From Nemophila menziesii (Eukaryota > Streptophyta > Magnoliopsida > Boraginales > Hydrophyllaceae), in NCBI GenBank assembly GCA_029959085.1, contig JARWIR010000016.1:19167499-19231498 (forward strand): a stretch of DNA of 64,000 nt, read 5' to 3'. This document shows positions 12,380 through 24,116 of this stretch, in pieces. Every line of letters begins with the position of its first letter. The stretch's first letter is position 1. The position numbers were made by a program, and so were the translations under genes. Below the pieces are notes generated by a model, which was not told the DNA's origin, searched no databases, and saw only the letters and a program-made list of their open reading frames with translations.

Positions 12380-13215
12380 GGGAGCAAGTGAACTTATCAA
12401 TTCTTAGGATAATTACGCCTCTTTTATATACCTTTTCCTTTATTTTAGTATGAAATAATTTATATAGTAGTTTGAGATACTTGTATATGAACCCAAACTC
12501 ATGATTTGGATTTATATTGTAAGAATTTGGGATTTTACATTTAAATAAATCGTACGTGGAAGAGTTGTTTTTTATATCCTTGTTTTAATTGCTAAAGTTG
12601 AGTATGATGTACAAATATATTGAGTTTGTTAGCTACTAATTTGTTTCTGGAAGGCGGTTTTGTAGTGGAATTGGGATATTTAACGTCTAGTTGACTTTGA
12701 GAATCAGAATATCTAAACTAGCTAGATAATCACATAGGCTTTGAACTTTAGGCATATGGATAACATGCATAGAATTCACTTAGAAGAGGTTCCTAAGGTT
12801 AGATATCAGCACCCCTACTTACTCGAAAGACACTTAGGGTGAATTTGGAGCCCCAATTAGCACCAATGCCCCGATTTCCCTTTCACTACAATTAAATCCA
12901 TTCATAGTTAGTGGTAATTACGAGTGTGTCAGGCAACACCTTCTCTCCTTATCTACACTTTAGTTAATTTTATTTCTAGTCAATAATTAGATTTATTCAA
13001 ATTATTAATTAATATTAAGAAACCCAAATAAATATGTTTTACTTTTTAGTTTTTTTAGGTTCAACGAATATCTAAGTGAAACTTGATTACTTATTAGCTT
13101 ATTAATCCATGTGGAGACGAACTTATTTACCTACTGTATTACTTGTGACTACTCGTACACTTGCTAGATTTTATCTTTTGAGTGGTAGATTTTGTATCAC
13201 ACCTCGATATATAAC
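12380..13215 (+). mobile_element. Possible diverged Gypsy LTR remnant
   Basis: No gene is visible. The segment has the general layout of the neighbouring LTRs: a 'gctagataatcacataggctttgaa' equivalent near 12720, a 'gtggagacgaactt' segment near 13110, a terminal 'acttgctag' block near 13160, and a 'tatcacacctcg' tail near 13195. It may be an older LTR of a related family. Borders are approximate. Confidence 0.4.
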
Positions 13216-13384
13216 AATGTGTAGTTGTCGTGTGCCAAAACATATGGTTGATATCTATCAAGTAGCAATGCAATAACAGAACAAGGAAAATAAACCCAAT
13301 CATGTCGATTATGATGGACCTAATGAGTTCACTTATTTTAATGGCCCGTATGACAAGACAAACCTAGATGATATGATGTCGATC

Positions 13385-13805
13385 TCCCTGCCTAGGCGCG
13401 TATAGGCGCCGCCTAGGCGTTAACTCCCCCCTTAGTCGCTTACGCCTAGTTAAAATTTTAGGCGTTTTTTCCTAGCGCCTAGCCCGTCTAGGCACCGATT
13501 AATGACAAAAAATGGCCGCCTAAGCGCCGATTAATGGAAAAACATGCCCGCATAGACCTTTTTGTAATTTTTCTTATTCTGGAGAATTCTTTAGTTGTAT
13601 TATAACTCACTTTTTAGTATTATTATATTTACTTTAGTGTTGTTAATTGAATTTTATAACTTAAATAGTTAAAATTGCTATAATTACTACATATATATTA
13701 CTAAATATACAAAATTACATATTGGGATTCAAAACCTTATAATTCCGCCTAGTCCCCGTGTAATCCCGCCTAGGCGCTAGGCCCCGGTCGACTGCCTAGC
13801 GCTCA
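13385..13805. repeat. GC-rich MITE built on the GCCTAGGCGC motif
   Basis: In this AT-rich window, the two ends of this ~420-bp block are packed with direct and inverted copies of GCCTAGGCGC-like words (13397-13520 and 13740-13805). They flank an AT-rich core (13560-13740). CCTAGG is itself palindromic, so the ends could fold into strong secondary structure. It looks like a non-autonomous DNA transposon. I could not define a target duplication or exact ends. Confidence 0.5.
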
Positions 13806-14107
13806 AAACCAAGATCTACAACATAGCCTAGATGTCAAGGATTTCTTTGCTTACTCAAATTAAATTTTTGAACACCAAATCATAGATGAGAGCGGGTATA
13901 ATCTAATGAATATGTTTTTAGGTTCATATGTACCTACGTGACTCTTTTCACTTATGTAAATATGTATACTTGTCTCTTTGTATCGTGTATATTTTTATTG
14001 ATAGAATATATATAACTAATAGTCCTTGTGTGATGTATCTATGTTCCGTAAAACATTTTATCTCTTTACTTGCTCATTCGTAAAAAAATTATGTTTTAGA
14101 TATCAAA

Positions 14108-16815
14108 ATGGATGATCCAGGCATATGTTTGGAGAACAGTGCAACCACGAACAATATACTTCAAGATCAGGCGTGTTTCACTAGCATAAACTTAATCCAA
14201 GCTAGTGTGATCACTATTTCTGGTTTGACCAGTTTATTTGAAGGTTCAAGAGACACACAAATTATACTACTGTGTGGTACAGAACTCAATATAACTAACA
14301 TGTTATATTCTAGTAAATCCCAAATACATTTTCTAATTTTTAAGGATATTTGTTGAAATGGATATTATTTTGAAACCATAAATGATGGTGATAAGGAATA
14401 TCTTTGCATTATATTTTGGAAAGTACACCAAAAGTGTGCATTAGAAAAGTTTTTTAGCCTTTATTCAGGATTGTCATACAAACATACGAATAGTGGAAAC
14501 ACACATCGTTCAAAAGCAAAAATATAGTGATCCCAATAATTTTGTATTGTGGCATGACCGACTTGGGGCAATAATGATACGTTGAATACTTAAAAAATCA
14601 CATGGTCACTCTTTAAAGGGTTAGAAGATCATTTTACCAAGTAAATTTTCTTGTGGTGCATGTTCTCAAGGGATATTAATTGTGAGACCGTACCAAACAT
14701 AAATTTCTTTTAAAATTCCCAATTTTTTTAGAGCGTATCCATGGAGATATTTATGGACCAATTCATCCATCTTATGTTCCATTTTTACTATTGTATGGTT
14801 TTAATAGATGCATCTACTATGTGGTCTCGAGTTTGGTTAATATCTTCAAGAAACCATGCATTTTATAAACTATTGGATTTAATTATTTGTTTAGAATTGC
14901 AATTTCCAAACCATCTTATTATTTCTATTTTCCTAGATAATACGAGGGAATTCACAGCTTAATCCTTTGATGCATATTGCATGTTAGTAGGAATCGAGAT
15001 TGAACACCCATTTTCTCATTTACATAATCAACGCGGTTTAGTTGAATATTTTATCATACGTCTTTAATTAATCTCTTAAACTAAATTGCCTATGTTTAAA
15101 TGGGGGCATGCTATTTTTCATACTAATGCATTAGTACATATTAGGCCTACTACATATCATAAACATTCTCCATTACAACTTGTGCATGGTCATCCACCCC
15201 ACGTGTCTCATTTACGCATTTTTTGGTTGTGATGTATATGTTATCATATCTCCTCCACAACGTAGGAAGATGGGTCCCCAACAACCTCTTGAGATTTATA
15301 TTGGGTTTGATTCTCCTTTTATTATTTGATATTATTAACCCTTGGCAGGTGATCTTTTTAGAGAACGTTTTGGAGATTGTCATTTTAATGAGACGTTATC
15401 CCTCCTCCACCATTAAGAGGGAGAGACACCGTAGCCTGAAAAATAGAGTGACATATCGTGGAAAACCATCTCTTTGTCTCATCTTGATCTATGAACTAGG
15501 GAATCAGAACTTGAAGTTTAAAATATTATTCATTTACAAATGATTTGTGAATTCTCTGCAAGGATTTATGTCCTAGTTGGACATATAAATGAGCATGCAT
15601 CTGACCCGCACCTGAAGCGTGGTAGACTTTTTGGTTTGAAAGTAGTAATGCCCCCAAAAAAGAAATCACATGGGAAATAATGAAATTGTATAATTAATTG
15701 ATTGTGACCATCCACAGAATAAGATGGGAACGACTTAGTCAACTAATATTGACAAATGCAATACTTTCGAAGGAAGTAATGAGAAAATGGTCCATGGAGA
15801 AACCAGGGTACCTGAATATGAGGAAATATCCATCGATTATTTATCTACTGGAAATATATGAAATCGCAAGACAATTTATGTGAATGGTATATTTCTTTTA
15901 ATAACTCTTGAAATAAATAATGAGTATCCCAAATTAAATAGCATGGAAGAATATCGACAAAGAAAATATTAGAAAAATGGGAAAAAGATATACTAGCAGA
16001 GTTAAACTCACTCGATAAACGCCAAGTATTTGGACATGTAGTCCAAACATCTACAGTTCTAAAACATGTTGAGTACAAGTGGGGTTTTATACAAAAGAGA
16101 AATGAACCTAATGAAATTACAAGATATAAAGCCCGACTTGTAACTTAAGGTTTTTCTCAAAAGCCTGGCATTGATTAGGAGAAGAAAAGTCCTAAGCATT
16201 TTTATATGGATAAATATCATCCATTATCGACCTCAATGGTGCTAAGATCGCTCGATATCACAAAATATCATTCCTATCCTCGAAAGGACGAAGCAGGGTT
16301 AATGGGTCTGGAAGTATCATATGCAACTGGTGCACTAATATACCTTGTTAATAAAACACAACCATATTTTTTTTGTAACTTATTTGTCGCGTACAATGCA
16401 ATCCCCCACACACAAACATTGATAAGGAATTAAGCATGTCATAAAATAACTTTGTGGAACAACTAACCTATACTTATTTTATTTCAATGATCATGCATCA
16501 TCACTAGTCAGATATGATGGTACTGGTTATCAATCAACTCCTCATAAATCAAGGTCATATATCAGGTAGGTTTACTTACGGTGAACTGCTTTGACTTGGA
16601 GTTTTTTGAAGCAAACCATGACGGCTATCTCTTTAACTCACGCTTAGATTCTTTTTCATCATGAAACTATTTTAGAATGTGTAGGGGTAAAATTTATCAT
16701 GCACCATATTCAAAGAACTTGTGGATATCGAACAAAAGCAATAATCCAATCACATTGTTCGAGAATAATGCAACATGTGTCATGCAAATTAGAGGCGAAT
16801 ATATTAAAAACGACA

Positions 16816-16871
<56 letters not shown>

Positions 16872-17090
16872 TCAAATTCTTCTACATTCACTAACTACAA
16901 GAAAATGTTGTTATTGATACTCTGTAAATAAGTTCAAGAGAAAATTCACCAGATTTGTTTACTAAAGCTTTACTAACAACGAAATTCAAGCGACATCTTA
17001 ACAAATGTAAAATGCGTCATCAAAAAGATTTGATGTTGTAATAAGGGGAAGTTGATATTTGTTTATTTACTTCATTCACCATGGTTTTTT
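14108..17090 (+). pseudogene. Ty1/Copia pol remnant (protease to RNase H)
   Basis: Collinear pieces of Copia pol are spread over three frames. Protease-like: CLENSATTNNILQD (14130), a decayed form of the DSGA region. GAG-pre-integrase and integrase: CGMTDLGQ (14550), ERIHGDIYGPIHP (14730), VLIDASTMWSRV (14800), LDNTREFTA (14935). The RT N-terminal part includes WGFIQKRNEPNEITRYKARLV (near 16080-16140). The RNase H side includes ALIYLVNKTQP (near 16340) and a decayed 'FENNATCV' (16760). It ends with a 'LFTKALLTT' equivalent near 16955. Frameshifts, stops and a TA microsatellite at 16818 interrupt it. It was probably an ancient autonomous element; LTRs were not identified. Confidence 0.85.
16818..16869. 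repeat. (TA)n microsatellite
   Basis: An uninterrupted TA run of about 50 bp lies inside the RNase H part of the Copia remnant. Confidence 0.95.
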
Positions 17091-17099
17091 CATACTGAA

Positions 17100-17571
17100 T
17101 TTTTTGGTAAAGTTGAATAAAATAAACCATATATCATATAACCTTCACTTTTCTTTTGCTGATATTCAAAGAAGAATTATAAAATATAAATACAAGTGGA
17201 TATACACCAAAAACATCACCATCTACGAAACTTTATATATAGCGGTTAGATTATAGAATAACGCATCAATTTAAGTAATAATATAAAAAAAACTTTAATA
17301 TTCTTCTTAAGATATTTACTTTTTCCTATTTTTCAAGTGAAAAAATTAACAACCAACTCCGTTGATAATCTTATAGAATTTAAAAAGAGAGGTTCGATCC
17401 GGTTTGTTATAGTGTTTTAGGTCCGGTTTAACGGTTAGACCTAACCTTTTGTCAAGTTCCGGGCTAATTTGTAATTTTAAAAAATAAATCAGTGATGTCT
17501 AGAATGAAACATTAAAAACAATAGGGTTTTTCTCTTTCAGAGCAGACTTCAACACCCATAAGCATTTCGTG
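17100..17571 (+). promoter_or_regulatory. Upstream region and probable 5' UTR of the WD40 gene
   Basis: This is unique-looking AT-rich sequence between the Copia remnant and the start codon. The segment from about 17500 ('aaaacaatagggttttt') carries an AGGGTTT motif, which is common near plant transcription start sites, and probably covers the start of the 5' UTR. No other gene is seen. Confidence 0.4.
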
Positions 17572-18976
17572 ATGAGTACTAGTAATAATGAGCAGCTAGC
17601 GACTAAGGAAGCAAACGTGTTAAAAGGGCATGAAGGCGCTGTTTTAGCAGCGCGATTCAACAGCAACGGCGATTATTGTTTGAGCTGCGGCAAAGATCGA
17701 ACGATTCGTCTATGGAACCCACATCGTGGCATTCATATCAAGACCTATAAATCTCATGCACGCGAAGTTCGTGATGTCCACGTTACTTCGTAAGTACTTT
17801 TTCAATATAACCACCAACTGTTTGTTAAAATGAAAATTCGAGAATTGAGCTACTGATTGAGTTCATACAACTGTAATGACAGGGACAACTCTAAGCTATG
17901 CTCATGTGGAGGTGATCGACAGGTTTTCTATTGGGATGTATCAACAGGTCGTGTAATTCGAAAGTTTCGTGGTCATGACAGTGAGGTTCGTAAAATTCTT
18001 CTACATTTTCATTGCTTCTTCATAGTAATAAACAATATACTAAATGTACTATTTCATGTTATAACCAGGTAAATGCAGTAAAATTTAATGAGAATGCAAG
18101 TGTGGTAGTATCAGCAGGTTATGATCAATCATTACGTGCTTGGGACTGTAGATCACACAGTACTGAACCTATTCAAGTAAATCCATTTCTTATAAAACAA
18201 AATATTGTATTCTAAATACCTTTAATTCATTACACTTGTATCATATCATATGCAGATTATCAATACTTTTTCAGATAGTGTAATGTCTGTTTGTTTAACA
18301 AAAACCGAAATCATAGCTGGAAGTGTCGATGGAACTGTTCGAACATTCGATATTAGAATCGGTAGGTATGTAATTCCGTACCAATTAAATATTTATCATT
18401 TTAATTATCACTTTCCGAAACTCATTATATTTATTCCAGAGAAATATCCGATAACTTAGGACAACCAGTAAATTGCATCTCTTTATCAAACGATGGAAAT
18501 TGTGTATTAGCTAGTTGTCTAGATTCTACTTTACGACTTTTAGACAGAACTTCTGGTGAATTATTGCAAGAATATAAAGGTCATACTTGTAAGGTACGTT
18601 TGAGAGTAATTCTTTTTTTTTTTTTTTTTTTTTGGTTATAATATTTGTTTGTGTAACAGTCATTTAAAATGGATTGTTGTCTTACAAATACTGATGCATA
18701 TGTGGCGGGTGGATCAGAAGATGGGTATATGTATTATTGGGATTTAGTAGATGCATCTGTAGTGTCACGTTTCAGAGCTCATGCTTCAGTGGTTAGATTT
18801 TTCTTTAAATATTTTATTATAACATTTTGTGAGATGTAGAAAAAGTTTATAAGAGTTGATTTTTTTTTTTTTTTTTTTTTTTGTGATTTTAGGTGACGAG
18901 TGTAAGTTATCATCCGAAAGATAGTTGTATGATAACTGCTTCAGTTGATGGAACAATTAAGGTTTGGAAAAGCTAA
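17572..18976 (+). CDS. WDR83: WD40-repeat protein, WDR83/MORG1 type
   Basis: Seven exons read cleanly: 17572-17789, 17883-17985, 18069-18176, 18256-18365, 18440-18593, 18660-18791 and 18893-18976. All six introns are GT-AG and 66-101 bp long. Together they encode 302 aa with no internal stop. The start is the first ATG (17572), in an AGGGTTT-containing leader. Seven WD blades fill the protein, roughly residues 16-49, 58-92, 101-134, 143-176, 187-216, 225-258 and 267-302, with clear GH...WD signatures (LKGHEGAV, IRLWNP; FRGHDSEV, RAWDC; FRAHASVV, IKVWKS). The length and near-complete coverage by blades match WDR83/MORG1, known in animals as a scaffold for ERK signalling and a component associated with spliceosomes; the plant role is less defined. 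Introns 5 and 6 hold long T tracts. All exons appear intact, so I expect a functional gene, although it is surrounded by transposon debris. Confidence 0.95.
18613..18633. repeat. Poly-T tract in WD40 gene intron 5
   Basis: A run of 21 T lies within the 66-bp intron 5 (18594-18659). A T run of similar length (23, at 18860-18882) lies in intron 6 just before the acceptor. Both could serve as very strong polypyrimidine/U-rich splicing signals, and both are likely to vary in length. Confidence 0.9.
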
Positions 18977-19852
18977 GATGTGAGCTTTTAACATAAAAAG
19001 TGTAAAAGTAGAAAGTTTAACTTTCTAGACTTTAAGCATGTGAGAGTTGATTGTATTTTTATTGTATTTTAACTTTATGATATTAGACATTTAACATGTA
19101 CAAACGGTTATTTAAACTATGTGAATTAAGGATCTCCGATTCTCCATGGACTATGATACAAGAGATGATGAGTTCATATTTGGTGACATAATTACACCAG
19201 AAGAATTTATTCTGGTGTTGTTATTATGTTCCAATTTACTAAACACATAAATTAAGAAAGAAAGAAACAATTTATCTGACGTGGTTATTTATATTTGTAT
19301 GATAAGTATAATATTGGTGCTATATCCATAATAATATTAGAAATTAAGCTAAATTAAGAATAGTCAGAGACCAATATTGCAATTAATTCTATGTGAAAAA
19401 ATGCAGTAACTACTGATCTATATGAAATATAATTTGGCCATTGCATTATTCCAAATGAAAACAATTTGGCCACTGTTCTATTCTAAAATAAATACAATCT
19501 GATAATTTGTGTTATAAAGTGGCTAATTTTTTACACTTACCACTATCCCTTTAACGCTACTTTCACAAGTTTAACTGAAACACAGTTTCAATATATCTAG
19601 CTAACTTTAGGCTTGATTTTACTTTTGTGGTCAACATTATTTGTCAAAGTATGACTTTGATACACTGAGAAGGCCTGTTTAAAATCTTCAAGACTGCTAT
19701 TTCTTTTCAATTACCTGGGCACTTTGAAGATTTACCACTAGATTTTGCATCTTCCTTGGTTCTCAATGAGAGGGTGCAGTTGCTAGGTCTTCTATAGATT
19801 TAAAACGAAAAATGGAGTTATGGCTCATACTACTGCACAAACCCTACTGGCT
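18977..19852. other. 3' flank of the WD40 gene, no gene seen
   Basis: The first ~100-150 bp is probably 3' UTR (AATAAA is not obvious; T-rich sequence near 19050). The remainder is AT-rich. A short repeat unit ('aatttggccattg...ttattccaaat') at 19430-19510 recurs on the other side of the LINE at 21215-21310. Confidence 0.6.
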
Positions 19853-19864
19853 CGTGCCTTTATC

Positions 19865-21131
19865 TTATTTTGTTTTTGTCAGAGAAATTACAGTACGCTA
19901 ATTAATTATTACAAAGCCTACTAATACTATCATAAAAGCTAATAATCGACTCGCACGGACAATTTGACACATCCAAATTAAGCCTGGTCGCTCTTGCTAG
20001 CATATCCGCAACACAGTTAAACTCACGTTTAATGTCTATCACCTTCCAATTCTGGAATCTACTCATCCACCTCCAGGCTTCATTAACCATCGGGCGAATT
20101 CTCCAGTTGATTCCCTTATTTTTATTTATATCTTGAACTACTTCAAGATTGTCAGTTGAGAAAGAGCTACTCCTCATGTTACATTCTGCTGCCCTCCTCA
20201 TTGCTAGCAGTATCGCCCATGCCTCTCCTTCTACGATATCGTTTAATTTCACTCTCTTATTTATCTTATGTTGCACTACCCCATCCTTATTCACTGCCAT
20301 AGCCACCATACTAGCTGGTTCCCACGACTTTTTAAATGACGCATCGCATAACCAAGTAACATCGGCGTCATCACCTAATAGTGGATTATCCAAATTTTCA
20401 TTACCTAATTGGCCTGTGTCTCCATTCCTCCCTTGTTTTCCTTGATTTATTAACTTATATTCCCCTTCCCCAAACAACCTTCTGATCAGACTTTTTGTTT
20501 TGTCATTAATCTCCCATATATTCCACTTTTCTTTCTCAAAAAAACCTCTCATTCTTTCTTTCCATATCTGCCACATTGTGATTAAATTTATCGCAGTAAC
20601 TAATTTCTTATCCCATCCATTTTTTGCATATGCCTCAATAATGTTTTTAATCATTGTTCCTTTGAGATTATCTTTAACCATGACTTGAAGTTGCGAGTTA
20701 GCCCAAACACCTTTACTAAGCGGACATTTCAGTAATATGTGTTCCACTGTTTCATGTCCGTTTTCGCACCATTCACATATATCCAAATCAACACTTTCTC
20801 TTTTTTAGATTTATCTTCGTTGGTAGCGCATTATTTACCACCTTCCAACAGAAATTCCTAACTTTAAGTGGTATATTTGCTTTCCAAATAACATCATAAA
20901 TCCTGGTATCTACCTTCTCACCCATTATTTATGATTCACTCCCTTTTTCACATTCTTTCTGCACTAACCTGTGATATCCAAGTTTAGTTGTATATTTCCC
21001 ATCTCTCGATTCAGGCCAAATGACATAATCTTCTTCCTCGAGTTGTAAGATTGGAATCCTCCTAATTTCCTCAATGTCTCTCTTCGTACAAAATTTATTT
21101 AAAATATCATAGTTCCAGTTTGTCATTGGTA
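19865..21131 (-). mobile_element. 5'-truncated L1-type LINE with 12-bp target duplication
   Basis: The direct repeat CGTGCCTTTATC at 19853-19864 and 21132-21143 flanks the element exactly. On the minus strand it starts in the region just before the zf-RVT domain (LQLEEEDYVIWPES and DGKYTTKLGYHRL near 21040-20950). It continues through zf-RVT and RNase H, and ends in an A-rich tail (a T-rich run at 19866-19878 on the plus strand). This is a textbook target-primed, 5'-truncated insertion. Confidence 0.9.
19902..20786 (-). pseudogene. LINE zf-RVT and RNase H fragment (long open frame)
   Basis: A 294-codon open frame begins inside the zinc-binding domain: CEWCENGHETVEHILLKCP, the C-x2-C...H...C signature of zf-RVT. 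After a spacer comes an RNase H-like domain (WLCDASFKKSWEPASM, VEGEAWAILLAMRRAAE, FSTDNLEVV, and the closing IKREFNCVADMLARA), which holds the usual D, E, D and late D positions. It ends with LCNN and a stop at 19902. A frameshift near 20790-20810 separates it from the upstream part (VRKFLWKVV...ALPTKINL). The open frame suggests a rather young insertion. It has no promoter or RT and should not be functional. Confidence 0.85.
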
Positions 21132-21143
21132 CGTGCCTTTATC

Positions 21144-21835
21144 AGTCACAATAATTCAACAATTTCCCTTGTGTTTCACTTAGTGTCAAATTTATTCTAG
21201 AGAAATACATTTTGGTCAAGTGAGTTATTCCAAATAAATGTAATTTGGCCATTGAGTTATTCCAAATAAATACAATTTGACCATTGATCTACTCTGAATA
21301 AATGCAATGTAACACCCAAGAAAAAAAAAACACAGAGACTATGTTAATTTAAGACTTAGGTTTTTGAATTTTTTTACCTTATTTGTATTATTTGAAGAAT
21401 GTTGCGCGATATTGATGGTTATGGTTGATTGGGTAGGTTAAAGGCCGCGCGTGCAGGCGGGTGTAGTAAGTGGAGGCGATGCATTATTTTTATATATTGA
21501 TATGGATGTTTAAAGTATGATGGTGGTGGTGTGGATGCTCAGTGGCGGTGGATACAGATGTTTGGGCTTGAAGGTAGGTATGGATGCTTGGTTGGACCGA
21601 TATCACATGATATCTATATATCCATCTATCCATCTATCCATCCATCAATTCATCTATCTATTCGTCTGTCTGTTTGTCTTTTTGTTTGTTTTGTTGGATT
21701 TTTGTGTTAAATATATATATATTGTTTGTTTAATATGATCTTAAACACAAATCAGTTCATGTTCCTTCTAAAAATTAGAAAAGGCTTAGATTAATATAGA
21801 GCATCAATTAAAACCTTTCCTATTCTTTTGAAAAA
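21144..21835. other. Intergenic region with minisatellite and microsatellites
   Basis: At 21215-21310 three diverged copies of a ~33-bp unit ('gttattccaaataaatacaattt...ccatt') lie in tandem. Near 21615-21700 a (CATC/TATC)n to (TGTT)n microsatellite occurs. No coding potential is convincing. Confidence 0.6.
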
Positions 21836-22712
21836 ATGGAAAACATTTTTTCAAAAGAAAATGTCCTACATAGGAACAGAGATAGAAAAGCTAACAGTTT
21901 AAAATGGCTTACCTATTTGATTACTTTCAAAAGAACTAAAGGCTATGAAAGGCAAAAGGGAAATGGAAAAACCCCACGCGCGCACCACCACCCACCTGGC
22001 CCGGCGAAGGCGTGGGCTCGTGGGGGAGACGTCCACCAATTTCGCACCAGAAGACAAACGTCAACCAATTACACTCCAGTTAACGGTTACAGAACTTGAA
22101 AAACTATAGTCGTAGAACCTTTCTCTGTTAGTGAAAGCATTTAATTAGATTTAAAGGCAAGAGGATTTTTAAGCGTTTACCTCTTGAAGAGCAGCGGAAA
22201 TAAAACACAGATTCAATAGCTTGGATCACAGATCTTCTTACAGCGAAGAAGAACTTTTGTTCACAACCTAAGAGCCTCAGATTCTTTTGATTTTGTATGT
22301 AGAACTTTTTTGCAGAGAAAAGAGAGAGAAGTTATAAACGTAGAATGATATCTGATATATTAGAGTTGTGTTTGACTTACAACTCCCTTATATGTGGTGG
22401 GTGGTTATAAAATAAATAACTCCCAGATTGAATTTAAATGTTTAAATTCAGAATACAATTATGTAACTAAATATTGGCGGACAATCAAATAAATATAATA
22501 AATATTTATTTTATTTATTTCTTTCATTCTCCCACTCGCCATAATGAAGTTACATCTTATCCATAGAATCCACATCTCATTACATCATATCTTCCCATAT
22601 ACACACCTGAATCAAAATATCATCATACTTGGCAAATAAGTCGTGCGACCAGCAAGCATACGAGCATACGTTACTAATAACCTGTTAGGGTACATAGTTG
22701 CTCAAAATAGTT
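21836..22712. other. Repetitive-looking non-coding stretch
   Basis: No gene is recognised. 21975-22035 is unusually GC-rich (acgcgcgcacc, ggcgaaggcgtgggctcg). The section 22180-22550 ('gcagcggaaataaaacacag', later 'ttctcccactcgccataatg') reads like LTR or leader sequence of a Copia element in reverse orientation. The open frame at 21836-22096 has no recognisable domain and low complexity. Confidence 0.4.
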
Positions 22713-23880
22713 TCATCTGTTACGTATCCTGCAGTACCCCAGTAAATTTTTGGTGATTTGAGGTACTACCAAAACATCCAATAATTTAACACCAGAAATT
22801 AAATTTTGAGTGCCAGTATGAGAAATTTGAAGAGAATTACCATTACCGACATAGACTGGAGCATTACCAGTGTAGGAGGGAGTGTTATCAAGAGACTCCG
22901 CATGAGGTGTCATATGAGCGGTTGCGCCAGAGTCAATATACCAGTCAGAAGTAGCAGGGGAAACAGAACAAGACTCACGAAAAGCTTGAGCCAAGTGAGC
23001 ACTTGAGTCAGAAATTCTAGTAATGGAGAACTGAGGGCATTTGTTAGCGTAGTGCTCTCCTCGACAAAGCTGGCAGCGAGGAACATATGAGCGACCACGG
23101 CCGCGATTGTTACCACGACCACGATGACCCCCACGATGGGAGGGATGCTGAGCGGCAGAATTTTGGTGTACAGCCCGTGGCTGCTCTCGGCCTTGAGAGT
23201 TGCGTTCGGCCAAGAAGGCCACGAGTGCTGGTGGCGGTGTGTTGTTATGCATAGCAGGTATTAGAGATTCGTAATGTTTAGCCTGACTTAGTAATTCATG
23301 AAAACCTGGAACCGGGTTCATCGCAAGTCGCATGTCAGCAAAAGAGGTAAACTGAGGTCCTAATCCATGTAAAAACCAGTGCGCCTTATAAGATTCTTCA
23401 GCAGGCTTATTAATAGCACAAATCTGATCACATATGGACTTAAAATTTGCGTCCATACTCTTTGACAGACAGAGATCCACGACGAAGAGAAATTAATTGT
23501 TCACGAAGTTGACGAGTTCGTGAAGCGGAAGCATCAGAATAAACCAAATGGAGCCTCTTCCACATGGCACAGGAAGTCTTGCATCCAACGACTTCAGTGA
23601 GAGCTTCAGGCGACAGGGATGTCTAAATCACAGACATTAGTTTGCGATCTTTGATACTCCATGAGATAAATTTAAGGTTTGGAGAGGTAACCCCATCAAC
23701 CGCAGTGGTGGTTTGTGGTGGTGTAGGCACGGACTCAGTGAGGAAACAATGAACATCGAAGCATTCCGCCATTTGAAGAAGTTGTTGTTGCCAAAGGAGA
23801 AAAGTGGAAGAGTCCAATTTGATGGGTACCATGTTGATCATGGTGTTAAGGCGAAGATTATCTAAATTGGTGGAAGCCAT
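22713..23880 (-). pseudogene. Copia gag-protease remnant
   Basis: It starts at MASTNLDNLR (23880). The gag domain has VPIKLDSSTFLLWQQQLL, typical of Copia gag ('xxL...NYxxWxxxMxxxL'), and continues as MWKRLHLVYSDASASR and then HWFLHGLGPQFTSFADM. A CCHC zinc knuckle CQLCRGEHYANKC (near 23065) follows a Gly/Arg-rich stretch. The aspartic protease starts WYIDSGATAHMTP (near 22940), with the DSGA catalytic motif intact. The frame has stops near 23620 and 23480 and terminates near 22713 (a few residues past VVPQITKNLL), so integrase and RT are missing. The primer site and LTR lie directly upstream. Confidence 0.85.
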
Positions 23881-23965
23881 TATAACTCACGAAGGATGGT
23901 GAGATGAAGAAGAAGGACGAACGAGGAAGAAGAAAAGGAAAGAGGGCGGGCGGCTAGGATTTTTT

Positions 23966-23976
23966 GGCTGATACCA
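23966..23976 (-). other. tRNA-iMet-type primer-binding site of the Copia element
   Basis: On the minus strand it reads TGGTATCAGCC, starting exactly at the LTR edge. This matches the initiator-methionine tRNA site (TGGTATCAGAGC) common in plant Copia elements, with the last bases changed. Confidence 0.8.
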
Positions 23977-24116
23977 TGTAAAGAATATTTTGGCTTGAAT
24001 ATTGCATTGTATTTCACAATATTTATAGTGTTACAATATAATACAAATATGGAAAATATCACTATGATTTCCATAACAAATGAAACTATCCCTATAATAT
24101 TATAATATCTCTAACA
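23977..24116 (-). mobile_element. 140-bp 5' LTR of the Copia element
   Basis: On the minus strand it runs TGTTAGAGAT...TTCTTTACA, with TG/CA ends, and the primer-binding site follows with no gap. A 'tataaatattg' TATA-like box is included. No matching 3' LTR was found beyond 22713, so the element is 3'-truncated. Confidence 0.8.

Noticed and set aside
15223..15543. 106-codon ORF inside the Copia remnant
   Set aside because: It is a chance frame mixing pieces of decayed Copia integrase with other frames. It is covered by the Copia pseudogene entry.
17569..17571. Start of the WD40 gene at 17569
   Set aside because: The codon at 17569 is GTG. The first ATG in frame is at 17572.
21836..22096. 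87-codon plus-strand ORF near the GC-rich block
   Set aside because: No domain, odd composition (His/Pro/Arg/Gly run from the GC-rich patch) and repeat-like surroundings.
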